A stretch of DNA of 64,000 nt from Nitrospiraceae bacterium (GTDB taxonomy: Bacteria > Nitrospirota > Nitrospiria > Nitrospirales > Nitrospiraceae). Every line of letters starts with the position of its first letter. The stretch's first letter is position 1. Positions 52,294 through 60,819 of the stretch are shown here, in pieces. The stretch covers positions 124,001-188,000 of the forward strand of contig JAHBWI010000006.1 in assembly GCA_019637075.1 (NCBI GenBank), given 5' to 3'. Position numbers and translations under genes: made by a program. The notes beneath the pieces are model-generated. The model did not search any database and was not told where the DNA came from. It was given only the letters and a program-made list of their open reading frames with translations.

Positions 52294-54156
52294 TCAGTAG
52301 TAGGGGTGTTCGGGGATAGCGAGGGTGAAATACTTCCCCCGCTCTTCGTAGAGAATTCGTTTCGCAGTGAGTGCCTGGAGTACCTCCCCGAGTTGTGCAT
52401 GATCCACAGCCGACTCGGCCCGCTCTTCCGCAATGGCCTTCCGCAGTTGATCGACCGATTTTGGTGCTTCATTGCACAGATCGATGACCCAGGAGGCCGG
52501 CGCATCGAACCGCTCACGCGTGGGCGCGGCGGGATTCCGTCCGTCATAAACCGTCACGTACTCGAAGGCCTTTGAGTAATACAGAAACGGCCGATCCGAC
52601 GATGTGGTACGTCGCTGCCACTCGATCACGACATCCGACAGTTCCTGGTAGAGGTGGGGATCGACGTTCCAATCGTCCAGCTCATACTCGAAATCGTACG
52701 CGATCTTGCTCAAATCCACCTGCCTGCCGTCATACACATACTCGTAGGCCATGCCGGGACCGGTGATCCGCACCCCGTAGTTCTGCGGCCTGGTGTAATA
52801 CGGGCTGAACCGTTCGAGCCAAAATTTCCCAGAGGCTTCGGGCGGCTGTAGATGGAAGAGAGAAGGGATAAGATCGATCTGGCGCCGGTAATCCTCATTC
52901 GTTTCTCCGGGAAACCCAAGGAGAATATTCCAGGACACCGCGACGCGATAGTAAAAGCTCCATTTTAGACAGACGATGTTCTGCATGGGCGTGACGCCCT
53001 TGTCCATGGCCCGCAACTGAGTCTGGCTGAGACTTTCCAGCCCGGGCTGCATGCATTTCACTCCGCCGACTGCGAGGGTCCGAATTTGCGGCTTCTGCAG
53101 ATTACTCTTCGTCTCGATGAACACATCCAAATCGCGACGATCCTCCGCGAACTTGCCAAACAACTGTTCGACGTATTTCATGTCGATGATGTTGTCCACC
53201 AGCCGGAATCGCGTCGTATCGTAGCGGCTCGAGAGATGGGCCATTTCGTCTGCGACCTGTTCGGGAGACTTGGCGCGAAACTTCATGCTCTGCGCGTTCA
53301 ACCCGCAGAAGGTGCAATGGTGCTTTTCCCCCCACCAACAGCCGCGCGACCCCTCGTACAGAAGAATCCGATCCAACCCCCGCGATGCTTCTGTGCCGAG
53401 TTCGGCCAGTAAGTGGTAGTAATCGTCGTAGTCTGGGGGACCGGTCTTGGCGAAATCCGTAAACAGCGCAGTATTGGGCTCGAACCGAATTTTCCCTTGC
53501 TCTCTATATGTGACACCTTTGATATCGGCAACAGGCTGACCCGTCAGCACCTGCTCGACCAGAGCGGGAAACGTGACTTCTCCTTCGCCCACCACCACAT
53601 GGTCGATAAAGGGGAACGCCCGAAAATGCTCCAGTCCCATCTCGCCGTCGAAATTGGCGCCGCCGAAGACGATCTTGACCTGCGGATACAGGTCCTTGAT
53701 CAATTTGGCCATCGTGAGGCTCGCGACATTTTGATCGAAGGTCGACGTGAATCCCACGATCTTATACTGCCCCCAGTCGATGGCCGTGAGGGCCCACATC
53801 AAGAACTGCGGCGCGGTCCTTGTGGCCATGTCTTCGAAAAAGCCCATCGGATGTCCGCTCTCCCGGGCGATCTGTTCGAACACGGGCTTGAAGACGCGAG
53901 GGTACTCGCTCCGCTTCGGGTTCTCGCGGAACAACAGGTAGGAAAACAGCCACTCGCCGAACAGCGCACGCTTCTCACAGATCGATTCGTACAGCGGCAC
54001 GCCGATCCGATGCGCAAACCGCACGTTCAAATGGTGGCAATCGACGCCGACCCCCTTCGCTTTCAGCAAAGCCGATAGGGTGCCTAGCTGAATGGACGGA
54101 TACTTCGAATAGCTGAAGGGCATGTTGACGAGCGCCACCGGAGCCATGTCGCTCAT
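52294..54156 (-). CDS. Cobalamin-binding radical SAM enzyme of the RiPP-maturase type
   Basis: 620 residues from ATG 54156 (GAGG 6 bp upstream). Residues 1-200: B12-binding-like domain (VALVNMPFSYSKYPSIQLGTLSALLKAKG, KIVGFTSTFDQN, VKIVFGGANFDGEMG, HVVVGEGEVTFP). Radical SAM core from about residue 265: YEGSRGCWWGEKHHCTFCGLN, giving an unusual C-x7-C-x2-C spacing typical of RiPP maturation radical SAM protein 1. The C-terminus holds an extra domain. The family methylates or modifies ribosomal peptides; no obvious precursor gene was found beside it, so the substrate is open. Confidence 0.85.
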   Translation of the reverse strand: MSDMAPVALVNMPFSYSKYPSIQLGTLSALLKAKGVGVDCHHLNVRFAHRIGVPLYESICEKRALFGEWLFSYLLFRENPKRSEYPRVFKPVFEQIARESGHPMGFFEDMATRTAPQFLMWALTAIDWGQYKIVGFTSTFDQNVASLTMAKLIKDLYPQVKIVFGGANFDGEMGLEHFRAFPFIDHVVVGEGEVTFPALVEQVLTGQPVADIKGVTYREQGKIRFEPNTALFTDFAKTGPPDYDDYYHLLAELGTEASRGLDRILLYEGSRGCWWGEKHHCTFCGLNAQSMKFRAKSPEQVADEMAHLSSRYDTTRFRLVDNIIDMKYVEQLFGKFAEDRRDLDVFIETKSNLQKPQIRTLAVGGVKCMQPGLESLSQTQLRAMDKGVTPMQNIVCLKWSFYYRVAVSWNILLGFPGETNEDYRRQIDLIPSLFHLQPPEASGKFWLERFSPYYTRPQNYGVRITGPGMAYEYVYDGRQVDLSKIAYDFEYELDDWNVDPHLYQELSDVVIEWQRRTTSSDRPFLYYSKAFEYVTVYDGRNPAAPTRERFDAPASWVIDLCNEAPKSVDQLRKAIAEERAESAVDHAQLGEVLQALTAKRILYEERGKYFTLAIPEHPYY

Positions 54157-54196
54157 CTGATGCCTCGGTGTCCCATGGTGCGGGCCTCGCCGCGTC

Positions 54197-54547
54197 TCAC
54201 GTCATCGCCGCCCTGAACGGCTCGAACTCGCGATCGGCTTTGGCAGCCAGGTAGAAATCGCTTTCGGTCAGGCCGTTGATCTTGTGCGTCCAGATCTCGA
54301 CTTTGCACTTCCCCCAGGCTACGTACAGATCGGGATGGTGCCCCTCGCTCTCGGCGACGGCGCCGACCTTGTTGGCAAAGGCCAAGGATTGGGCGAAATC
54401 CTTGAAGGTATACAACCGTTCAAGATGACCGGCCGGATTCAGCGTCCAGCCTCGCCCCAATTCCTTCAATAGCGACTGCGTGCGATCGGCGGGGAGGGGA
54501 GGGACGCCGCCTCGACAAGGCACGCACTTATTGTCCGCAAGACTCAT
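54197..54547 (-). CDS. 4a-hydroxytetrahydrobiopterin dehydratase (pterin carbinolamine dehydratase)
   Basis: 116 residues from ATG 54547 after AAGGAG. Recycles the pterin cofactor used by aromatic amino acid hydroxylases. Conserved: ERLYTFKDFAQSLAFANKVGAVAESEGHHPDLYVAWGKCKVEIWTHKINGLTESDF, including the catalytic HHPD box. No phenylalanine hydroxylase gene is in the window; if one exists elsewhere, this would link phenylalanine to the tyrosine pathway at 26340-29058. Some members serve molybdopterin or Moco-related roles instead. Confidence 0.92.
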   Translation of the reverse strand: MSLADNKCVPCRGGVPPLPADRTQSLLKELGRGWTLNPAGHLERLYTFKDFAQSLAFANKVGAVAESEGHHPDLYVAWGKCKVEIWTHKINGLTESDFYLAAKADREFEPFRAAMT

Positions 54548-54635
54548 GGCAACTCCTTATAGACGAATGCGGGGACGTCTGCCGCTTGTCCGCGGGTATT
54601 CTACGAGGGCCGCCTTCGCGCCCGCAACCGGATGA

Positions 54636-55124
54636 TCACCGGCGCACTCCAAGTTCCACGGATTCTCCTACCGGCGTCACATGCGCCCCCTGGAAGAACA
54701 ATCCGCGGTTGATATCTCCAACGCTGACGATGCCGACAAGCCGTCCCTTTTCCACCACCGGGATCCGCCGAAAATTCTTCAGCCCCATATAAGAGGCGGC
54801 CTCCAGCACCGGAACGGCCGGAGAGACCGTCAGCGGATTGAGGCTCATAATATCTTGAACTTTTTGTCCGAGGACGTCGGCATAACCCTCCTCCATTTCG
54901 ACGAAGTCTCGGCTGTGGACGTTGTCGTGAATGTATTCCCCGTAGTTGGGATATAGCGGGAGCAGGACGTCACGGAGCGTGACCATTCCCACCAGCAGAT
55001 TGTCCTCTTCGACGATGGGAATTGAGCCGCAATGCCGGCTCAGCATCTTGGTCACCACCGAACGAACCGAATCGGTCGGACGCGCCGTCACCACGCCGGT
55101 CGACATGACATCCTTTACGAGCAT
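54636..55124 (-). CDS. CBS-domain pair protein
   Basis: 162 residues from ATG 55124 behind AAGGAGG; the open frame extends upstream without a site. Two CBS modules: MLVKDVMSTGVVTARPTDSVRS...HCGSIPIVEEDNLLVGMVTLRDVLL and VQDIMSLNPLTVSPAVPVLEAASYMGLKNFRRIPVVEKGRLVGIVSVGDINR. Such pairs bind adenine nucleotides and signal energy state. No catalytic domain is attached, so it probably regulates a partner. Monocistronic. Confidence 0.9.
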   Translation of the reverse strand: MLVKDVMSTGVVTARPTDSVRSVVTKMLSRHCGSIPIVEEDNLLVGMVTLRDVLLPLYPNYGEYIHDNVHSRDFVEMEEGYADVLGQKVQDIMSLNPLTVSPAVPVLEAASYMGLKNFRRIPVVEKGRLVGIVSVGDINRGLFFQGAHVTPVGESVELGVRR

Positions 55125-55255
55125 GGCAGCCTCCTTGGGTGAAGGGCCGTGGCGCAGGGCCGCGGCTTCCAATGATGGGGGAAACGATGATGTATTCTGG
55201 TGCTCCGCGGAAATGCAATGCAAGCCCCGTCGCCAGCGAACCATCTTGCCGTGAA

Positions 55256-56254
55256 TCAGTCGCCCTCGTCGGGAGCCCCTCCGGATTTCGCAAGGTCATC
55301 CATCTTGATCTTGCCGGGATCGAACTTCGCCGCCGCCTTGCTCATCCGCTCCAGGGCCTCATCGAACGAGAGCAGCGGAGCCTCTTTGGATCGAAACCGG
55401 ATCGGATTGACCCGCGCGACCACAAAACTCTTGAGATAGGGACTCGTCAAGCCCTTCGCCTTCAAAGCCTCAACCTGTGTGACCACCAGATCATCCAGAT
55501 CCAGCAGCATGCGAGCCCGTTGTTGCCTCACTGAGATAGCGGTCCGCAGGGCTTGCGCAAGAAACGTGTCCACACGTTTCAACACGGGATGATACGCTCC
55601 GCCGCTGAAGCGAGGGCGCTCTTCATAGCAAAGCCCCAAGGTAATCAGAGCCGGTTCCTCGAACTCCAACGCATAGGTATCCTCGGTCGCCCCATCCAAC
55701 CGAGCCAGCTCTTTGTACATACGAATGACCTCGAGGGCCTTTTCACGGAGGTTGTGCGCCTTTTCCGTATTGAGTGCCAGGATCTGATAGGCCGCGGTCG
55801 CTTCCGGTACCACGATGGCCGTGATGCTCTTGGCGCCCAACGTCCGCATCGCCGAAAGGCGATGGTGTCCGTTCGGAGTCCAATACTTGGCGGCGCGGTC
55901 AGGCTGGTGGGCATGCACCGCAATAATCGGATCCAAGAATCGGCCCAGCTTGCTGATCACGGCTTCCAATTTCCGGACATGGGTATCCGACAGATTGCGC
56001 TGATAGGGGGTTGGTTCGACCAACTCGATCGGCAGGGCCGCGAGCAGGAGCCATCGCCCGCCGAACGGTTCACGGTAGGTGGCCAGCACCCGTCCCGCGT
56101 CTCCCTCAATCGTCCGTTGCAGGGCCACCACATCAGCCGGAGGCGAGACCCCCTGCAAATCTTTGGCAATCAGGCCTGTGGAGGCGCCGGCTGGTTTTCG
56201 CCGCCTCCTCGTCCCATCGGGCGGCTTGCTCGCTGTGACTTTCTTTGCAGACAT
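55256..56254 (-). CDS. ParB N-terminal-domain-like protein
   Basis: 332 residues. Central ParB/Srx-fold segment with PTPYQRNLSDTHVRKLEAVISKLGRFLDPIIAVH, TPNGHHRLSAMRTLGAKSITAIVV and NTEKAHNLREKALEVIRMYKELA; the GHHR box occupies the place of the ParB GERR CTP-binding motif. The N-terminus is basic (MSAKKVTASK, RRRRKPAG). There is no ParA nearby, so it is not a classical partition protein. It might be a CTP/ATP-dependent switch or DNA-associated nuclease; function unknown. Confidence 0.75.
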   Translation of the reverse strand: MSAKKVTASKPPDGTRRRRKPAGASTGLIAKDLQGVSPPADVVALQRTIEGDAGRVLATYREPFGGRWLLLAALPIELVEPTPYQRNLSDTHVRKLEAVISKLGRFLDPIIAVHAHQPDRAAKYWTPNGHHRLSAMRTLGAKSITAIVVPEATAAYQILALNTEKAHNLREKALEVIRMYKELARLDGATEDTYALEFEEPALITLGLCYEERPRFSGGAYHPVLKRVDTFLAQALRTAISVRQQRARMLLDLDDLVVTQVEALKAKGLTSPYLKSFVVARVNPIRFRSKEAPLLSFDEALERMSKAAAKFDPGKIKMDDLAKSGGAPDEGD

Positions 56255-56308
56255 ACGAGAAATATGGTAGGGAAGTGGCGGTTGAAAAGAAAGCCCCCGT
56301 CGCCAAGC

Positions 56309-57037
56309 ATGCCGGGATCATCGCCAGGGGCTCGCGCCGGAATATGCGCATTGGAGGTGGCTATCTCGTCTGTCCTCCGCATCGGTCATCGAGGAGCCTG
56401 CGGCCACGCCCCGGAGAACACGCTGGCGTCCATTTGGAAGGCTCGGGCCTGCCGCGCCGACCTCGTTGAAGTCGATCTCCGCGCCACATCAGACGGTCAT
56501 CTCGTCTTGATTCACGATGAGACCGTCGACCGGACTACGAACAAGACCGGTTTGGTGGCGGAGATGACCCTTGATCAATTGCAGCGGCTCAATGCCGGCA
56601 ACTGGCAACGCATTCCGACCTTGGAAGAGGCCTTGGAAATCGCCTCCGGTGCGCTCGGAATCATCCTTGAATTGAAGGCCGAGGGGATCGGCCCAGAAGC
56701 CGCGCTGATCGTCAAACGTACCGGCTTCACCGGCCCGCTCATCTATGCCTCATTCCTGATCCCGGAGCTGCAACGGGTCCGGCATACCCACGAAGCGGCG
56801 CAGCTCATGGTCCTGCTCGGAAACCCATTGCCCGCCGATCCGGTGGCCGATGCCGTAGCGGTCGGCGCCACATATATCGGCCTGCATTCTTGGACGATCA
56901 CCCCCGCTCTCCTGCAGACTTATCACAACCTCGACAGACGTGTCTTCGCCTACACCGTGAACGAACCTTCCGAGATCCGACGCCTGTGCGACCTTGGGGT
57001 GGACGGCATCATTTCCGACTACCCGGACCGTATATGA
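56309..57037 (+). CDS. Glycerophosphodiester phosphodiesterase
   Basis: 242 residues from ATG 56309; the start is uncertain (TTG 56351 and GTG 56357 are in frame, none has a good ribosome binding site). GDPD TIM barrel: RIGHRGACGHAPENTLAS (catalytic His-Arg), DLVEVDLRATSDGHLVLIHDETVDRTTNKTG (metal Glu/Asp and second His), ILELKAEG and the terminal VFAYTVNEPSEIRRLCDLGVDGIISDYPD. Releases glycerol-3-phosphate from deacylated phospholipids. No signal peptide is obvious, so it is probably cytosolic. Confidence 0.88.
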   Translation: MPGSSPGARAGICALEVAISSVLRIGHRGACGHAPENTLASIWKARACRADLVEVDLRATSDGHLVLIHDETVDRTTNKTGLVAEMTLDQLQRLNAGNWQRIPTLEEALEIASGALGIILELKAEGIGPEAALIVKRTGFTGPLIYASFLIPELQRVRHTHEAAQLMVLLGNPLPADPVADAVAVGATYIGLHSWTITPALLQTYHNLDRRVFAYTVNEPSEIRRLCDLGVDGIISDYPDRI

Positions 57038-57129
57038 AATCGACTGAGAGCAGATGGCGTATGGCCTAGGACCCTGAAAGGGAAGAGTCCCATCGCCGCC
57101 ATAGGCTATAAGCCATTTGCTATACGCTC

Positions 57130-57666
57130 CTACGCCGTCCCCAGTTTCACCACCACTTGGTTCGCCGCCACACTGTTCGGCACCACGATCATCCGCTGAT
57201 CGGCGGTGCGCACGACGATATAGCCCATCGTCATCTCATCGATCACACCGGTCTCCAATCCCGTGGGCGCCGAAAGTTGGACCCGGTCGCCGACCTCGAA
57301 GGGCTGATAGAACAAAAGCGCGAATCCGGAGACCAAATTACTCAAGGTGCTCTGTGCGGCCAATCCGAACAAGATAGACGCCACTCCCGCGCTGGCCAGC
57401 AGGGCTGTGCCCAAGGCATGCAGTTGCGGAATGGCATTCATGTAGAGGATCAACGCCAGCGTATAGACCACCACCTGGCCTAACCGCACCAGAAGCGTAG
57501 AGGCCGTATGGTCGATCAGCAGGTGCTCCACGCGCCGGACGGCCAACCGGATCAAGCGAGCCAGGAACCAAGCAATCAAGATGAACAAGAAGGCGTAGAA
57601 CGCCGCCCCGATCAGGGTGGCGGGATTCACAAAATCGCCCTGAACCAATTGCTCGAGAAAAGACAT
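57130..57666 (-). CDS. Small-conductance mechanosensitive channel (MscS family)
   Basis: 178 residues from ATG 57666 behind GGGAGG; an upstream start at 57708 is less likely. Two N-terminal membrane helices (about 12-40 and 62-85) and the pore-lining TM3 (LLASAGVASILFGLAAQSTLSNLVSGFALL), then the beta domain (PFEVGDRVQLSAPTGLETGVIDEMTMGYIVVRTADQRMIVVPNSV). It ends soon after the beta domain, so it is a minimal MscS lacking the C-terminal cage. Protects from hypo-osmotic shock, a theme shared with the trehalose genes at the right end. Confidence 0.88.
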   Translation of the reverse strand: MSFLEQLVQGDFVNPATLIGAAFYAFLFILIAWFLARLIRLAVRRVEHLLIDHTASTLLVRLGQVVVYTLALILYMNAIPQLHALGTALLASAGVASILFGLAAQSTLSNLVSGFALLFYQPFEVGDRVQLSAPTGLETGVIDEMTMGYIVVRTADQRMIVVPNSVAANQVVVKLGTA

Positions 57667-57770
57667 ATACACCTCCCTCACGCCGAACTCAGACGAGGAT
57701 ACGGACAATGAGGTCGACTATATGCCATGTGTGGAAGGAAACGGGAGCGGAAAAGAAGGGAGCAGATATG

Positions 57771-58175
57771 CCACGGGCGACCCTTCACTACGGTGGGAGG
57801 TCGCCCGTGGTTGGCGCTTAGGACGCCGAAGTGCGTTCAATTGTGCTATCGCAGAGACCCGCTCGAGAACGAGAGACGTGGGGTTTCTTGTCGGGGGATC
57901 AATAATCCCAGGTGCTTGTGTTCCTCACCGCTCGTGCCGCCTTCGTCATACGCACAGGCGATATTCCTGTTGGTCATGTGCCGTGAGGCACCACCGGAGA
58001 AGTGTGGGGAGCGATGACCGACGAGAAGCCCGCCCTCAGTTCGGCAGGCCGTTCTGGCCCGGTGGACTGCGTTCTTCCATTGTGAACCTCCCCGGTTGAG
58101 GAGTGGCGGGGAATTGGCGGGCGCGCGCCGCTGACAAACCCCGTCACAGTGAACGAACTCTTAACTGTGGACCAC
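57771..58175 (-). ncRNA. Small transcription unit A (tandem paralogue of unit B)
   Basis: A roughly 400-nt unit on the minus strand. Order: promoter (58209-58182), about 95-nt leader, strong ribosome binding site and 14-codon ORF (58080-58036), hairpin GTGCC-N4-GGCAC (57978-57991), diverged middle, a conserved 3' element ending GGCGTCCTAAGCGCC, and a 12-bp perfect stem CCACGGGCGACC / GGTCGCCCGTGG (57799-57810, 57771-57782). From the ORF start to the first hairpin it aligns without gaps to unit B (about 66 of 103 positions identical by hand count). Could be a dual-function sRNA or a mini-mRNA. Confidence 0.55.
58036..58080 (-). CDS. Mini-ORF of unit A (14 residues)
   Basis: ATG 58080, preceded by GGGGAGG six bases upstream, encodes MEERSPPGQNGLPN. 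The N-terminal pattern M-[ED]-[ED]-x-[ST]-P-P-G-x-x-G is shared with the unit B peptide. After the TGA, nucleotide similarity to unit B continues, so either the peptide or the RNA is what is conserved. Confidence 0.45.
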   Translation of the reverse strand: MEERSPPGQNGLPN

Positions 58176-58181
58176 GCGCGT

Positions 58182-58209
58182 ATCATACGCCTGCGAGAAA
58201 ATCTGTCAA
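58182..58209 (-). promoter_or_regulatory. Promoter of unit A
   Basis: On the minus strand TTGACA (58209-58204), 16-bp spacer, TATGAT (58187-58182). Confidence 0.75.
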
Positions 58210-58283
58210 CAGGGAATTCGGCCCTAGCCGATTTCCGAACATCGTCATCGGAAGAACTTGGTCGGGCTGGGCATGAGTCATCA

Positions 58284-58316
58284 ATACAAAACGGGCCCCT
58301 ATCCGGAAGGGGCCCG
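58284..58316 (-). terminator. Rho-independent terminator of unit B
   Basis: On the minus strand CGGGCCCC, loop TTCCGGATA and GGGGCCCG make an 8-bp GC stem followed by TTTTGTATT. Confidence 0.85.
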
Positions 58317-58536
58317 CTCGTGGCGCTTGGGACGCCGTGGTCGTTATCCAATTGTCGCGGCCCTGCGAGGGCCCGTCGAAGGAAGGGAACTGTACGCTTC
58401 AGTCTGTGTCAGCCATGCGCAAGAGAATGGGTGAACCACTCACAGTACCAGCGGAAGGCTCTCGAACTGGGGCGTCGAACACGAGTGAGGTTGAGTGCGT
58501 CGCGTGTGCCGGGCGGCACCGCCCATGGAGAACCGG

Positions 58537-58608
58537 CTAGTACGACCGACGAAGCGCCTGCCGTCTGATCGACGGGCCTAGCGGGCCAGGTGGAGTAGTA
58601 TCGTCCAT
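58537..58608 (-). CDS. Mini-ORF of unit B (23 residues)
   Basis: ATG 58608 follows GAGAGGAGGG at ideal spacing and encodes MDDTTPPGPLGPSIRRQALR plus RSY, ending at TAG 58539-58537. It shares the acidic start and PPG-x-x-G pattern with the unit A peptide but has a basic tail instead of an early stop. Confidence 0.5.
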   Translation of the reverse strand: MDDTTPPGPLGPSIRRQALRRSY

Positions 58609-58711
58609 CGTCTACCCTCCTCTCTGCTATGGGATTTCGTAGGGTGCCTGGGTGACAGCCGTACGGTCTGTCCGACGCCCCACAGCCATCCGAAATAGGG
58701 CCGCACTTCCT

Positions 58712-58740
58712 TCTGTACGCTCGTTAGAAGATTCTGTCAA
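58712..58740 (-). promoter_or_regulatory. Promoter of unit B
   Basis: On the minus strand TTGACA (58740-58735), 17-bp spacer, TACAGA (58717-58712). The TTGACAGA start matches that of unit A. Confidence 0.65.
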
Positions 58741-58797
58741 GCGCAGGCCGGCTGACTCCGCTGTCGGTCGACGCAGGATCACTCGACGTGATCAGCT

Positions 58798-59685
58798 CTA
58801 CTGGCCTCCCTGCTGCTGTTGTTTCTTCATCATTTCTTGCAGCTTCTTCATCATTTCCGCCGCCTCCGGCGGAGCCTCGCCGCCTGCTGCGGCGTCCCCG
58901 CTCCGCTGAGCCCGGCGCTGTTTGGCATCGCGCATCATCTTTTCGAAATCGGCTCCGCCTTGGCCCTGTTGCATCTGCTCGCGCCCCGCCTTCATCTTGT
59001 TCGCAATGTCACTCAAGTTCTGACGCGCATAGTCGGACGGCACGGTGAACAAATTGGCGTCGAGGCTTTTCCTCTCAACCCCCGTCACTTGGGACCGTGA
59101 CGATTCCTTGCCGTCCTCTCCAAAGTGGATGGTCCGCAGTCCGAACCCGCCTTCCTTGACCAGTTGCTTGACCCATGCAGGCTGTGAAGAATCCTGCACT
59201 CGCTTTGGATCCAGGAAGGCTGTGGCGCCGCGCCCAAATCCCTTCGCCACGCAGATTTCAAGTTCCAACTTTTTGGTCTCCTTATCGATCACGCGCCAGA
59301 CTTCACAGGAATAGCCGGCCACCTTATCGGTCTTTCCTGTGCGGTCGACTGATTTCTTGTCGATCTCCTCCTTCATGAGATCGCCCATTTTGTCGCTCGC
59401 GGCGTCCAGGTTGAATTCCATGGCGACTTTCTTCTCGGGCATCAACATGACCATGGTGCGCTTCTGCCCATCCATGATCATCACGTGATTCTGGCCCTCT
59501 TGCCGCTTACGTTCCATCCGCGCCATGTCGCCCTTGACATACCAATCCATGGCCGTGGGCTGACTCCCCATGTCGAAATGGGTCATCTTCATATGCAGGA
59601 TACCTTCAAAGTCCCCGGCCTTCGACAACCCCGGTACGCCCAGCATTCCGATCGCAAGGACGAACGCACTGGTGCGAATGTTCAT
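58798..59685 (-). CDS. DUF4412-type secreted protein
   Basis: 295 residues from ATG 59685 (GGAG upstream). A signal peptide (residues 1-23, ending SKAG) is followed by a beta-rich domain: FEGILHMKMTHFD, WYVKGDMARMERKRQ, HVMIMDGQKRTMVMLMPEKKVAMEFNL, VAGYSCEVWRV. This is the pattern of DUF4412, a lipoprotein-carrier-like fold (compare LolA/LolB). The last 90 residues are Gln/Met-rich and low complexity (KLQEMMKKQQQQGGQ). Probably periplasmic; ligand unknown. Unit B lies directly downstream on the same strand but has its own promoter. Confidence 0.8.
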   Translation of the reverse strand: MNIRTSAFVLAIGMLGVPGLSKAGDFEGILHMKMTHFDMGSQPTAMDWYVKGDMARMERKRQEGQNHVMIMDGQKRTMVMLMPEKKVAMEFNLDAASDKMGDLMKEEIDKKSVDRTGKTDKVAGYSCEVWRVIDKETKKLELEICVAKGFGRGATAFLDPKRVQDSSQPAWVKQLVKEGGFGLRTIHFGEDGKESSRSQVTGVERKSLDANLFTVPSDYARQNLSDIANKMKAGREQMQQGQGGADFEKMMRDAKQRRAQRSGDAAAGGEAPPEAAEMMKKLQEMMKKQQQQGGQ

Positions 59686-59777
59686 GGTGCAAGACTCCAG
59701 GTTAGAGTGACCGCGCTCAGGCCGGCTCTAGTGTACTCCAGCGTCTGAGGTGAATCCAGGAGCGCGCCGGATGAGGC

Positions 59778-60596
59778 TCAGCGTATCTTCAATCGATCGA
59801 AATCGACCCCTTCCGGGGCGGACGGCGTAGCAAGCTTCATCGCTTCAAGCGTCTTTACCACCACGTCGGCAACAACTAAATTGCGGTACCATTTTCTGTC
59901 GGCCGGCACGATATACCAAGGCGCCCAGTCCGTGCTGGTCGCGGAAATCACGTCATCGAAGGCCTCCATATACCGCCCCCACAATTTCCGTTCCTCCAGG
60001 TCACCCTCGCTGAACTTCCAGCGCTTCTCAGGGTCTCTGATGCGCTCCTCCAGCCGCTCCTTCTGTTCCTTCTTGGAAATATGGAGAAAGAATTTCACGA
60101 TGGCCGTCCCGTGCTCGGCCAGCAGCTCTTCGAACTCGCGAATCTGGTCGAACCGCCGCCCCACCTCCTTATCCGACACCCATCCATGCACCCGGGTAAT
60201 CAGCACATCCTCATAGTGCGAGCGGTTGAAAATCCCGATGAATCCCTTGGGAGGCACTTCCTGATGCACCCGCCAGAGAAAGTCATGGGCCAACTCCTTG
60301 GACGTGGGCGCCTTGAACGTCGCCACCCGGCAGCCTTGCGGATTCACGCCCGACATGACGCTCTTAATCGTCCCATCCTTGCCGCTCGTATCCATGCCCT
60401 GCAGGACGATCAGCAGGGCGCGGCTTCCGTTCGCATACAACCGCTCTTGCAGTTGGTCGAGTTTGGCGATCAATCCCGCCGCCGCCGCCTTGGCGTTATT
60501 TTTTCCATCTTCATTCTTTTTGTAGGAACCGGTGTCATCGGGATCCAGCGTGGCAAGGTGGACGCGGCTTCCTGGCTTCACGAGATAGCGTTTCAT
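59778..60596 (-). CDS. ppk2: Polyphosphate kinase 2 (PPK2) family protein
   Basis: 272 residues from ATG 60596 behind GGGAGG; the longer frame upstream is not used. Transfers phosphate between polyphosphate and nucleotides. Walker A VLQGMDTSGKDGTIKSVMSGVNPQGCRVATFK, Walker B-type IGIFNRSHYEDVLITRVH, and the lid KFFLHISKKEQKERLEERI...RWKFSEGDLEERKLW. The Asp in GMDTSGKDG and FNRSHYED are family signatures. Class I, II or III cannot be assigned with certainty by eye. Divergent from the macro-domain gene. Confidence 0.92.
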   Translation of the reverse strand: MKRYLVKPGSRVHLATLDPDDTGSYKKNEDGKNNAKAAAAGLIAKLDQLQERLYANGSRALLIVLQGMDTSGKDGTIKSVMSGVNPQGCRVATFKAPTSKELAHDFLWRVHQEVPPKGFIGIFNRSHYEDVLITRVHGWVSDKEVGRRFDQIREFEELLAEHGTAIVKFFLHISKKEQKERLEERIRDPEKRWKFSEGDLEERKLWGRYMEAFDDVISATSTDWAPWYIVPADRKWYRNLVVADVVVKTLEAMKLATPSAPEGVDFDRLKIR

Positions 60597-60819
60597 TTCA
60601 ACCTCCCTGGTCCAACACAACGTCTCTTGCTCACGATACGCTTCCGGGAAGGGTTTGGAAAGGCGGGGGTGGCGATCGGTGCGATCGGGGACTACAGGGG
60701 TCGGCGATAAAATTGCGCGATATTTCTCGGCTGATATTGATCCGGATTGCGCGCGGCTTATCTCTTTCGTAGACCGTTCGTTTCGCACCTCAGCCATTCA
60801 TTCAGGAAGGGAGTCCAGC

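Larger units (their letters stand above)
58284..58705 (-). ncRNA. Small transcription unit B (tandem paralogue of unit A)
   Basis: A roughly 420-nt unit on the minus strand. Its own promoter (58740-58712), about 95-nt leader, GGAGGG ribosome binding site, 23-codon ORF (58608-58537), hairpin GTGCC-N4-GGCAC at 58506-58519 (ending exactly 89 nt from the ORF start, as in unit A), a diverged middle, the shared 3' element with ACAATTG and GGCGTCCCAAGCGCC, and a classic terminator. The full unit layout repeats that of unit A 530 bp away. Confidence 0.6.

Noticed and set aside
55256-56254. Chromosome partition ParB
   Set aside because: No ParA neighbour, no central HTH of ParB, and the GERR-type motif is altered, so only the N-terminal fold is shared.
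58149-58568. 139-codon plus-strand open frame across units A and B
   Set aside because: Promoters, ribosome binding sites and terminators all point to the minus strand; the plus frame has no ribosome binding site or protein-like pattern.
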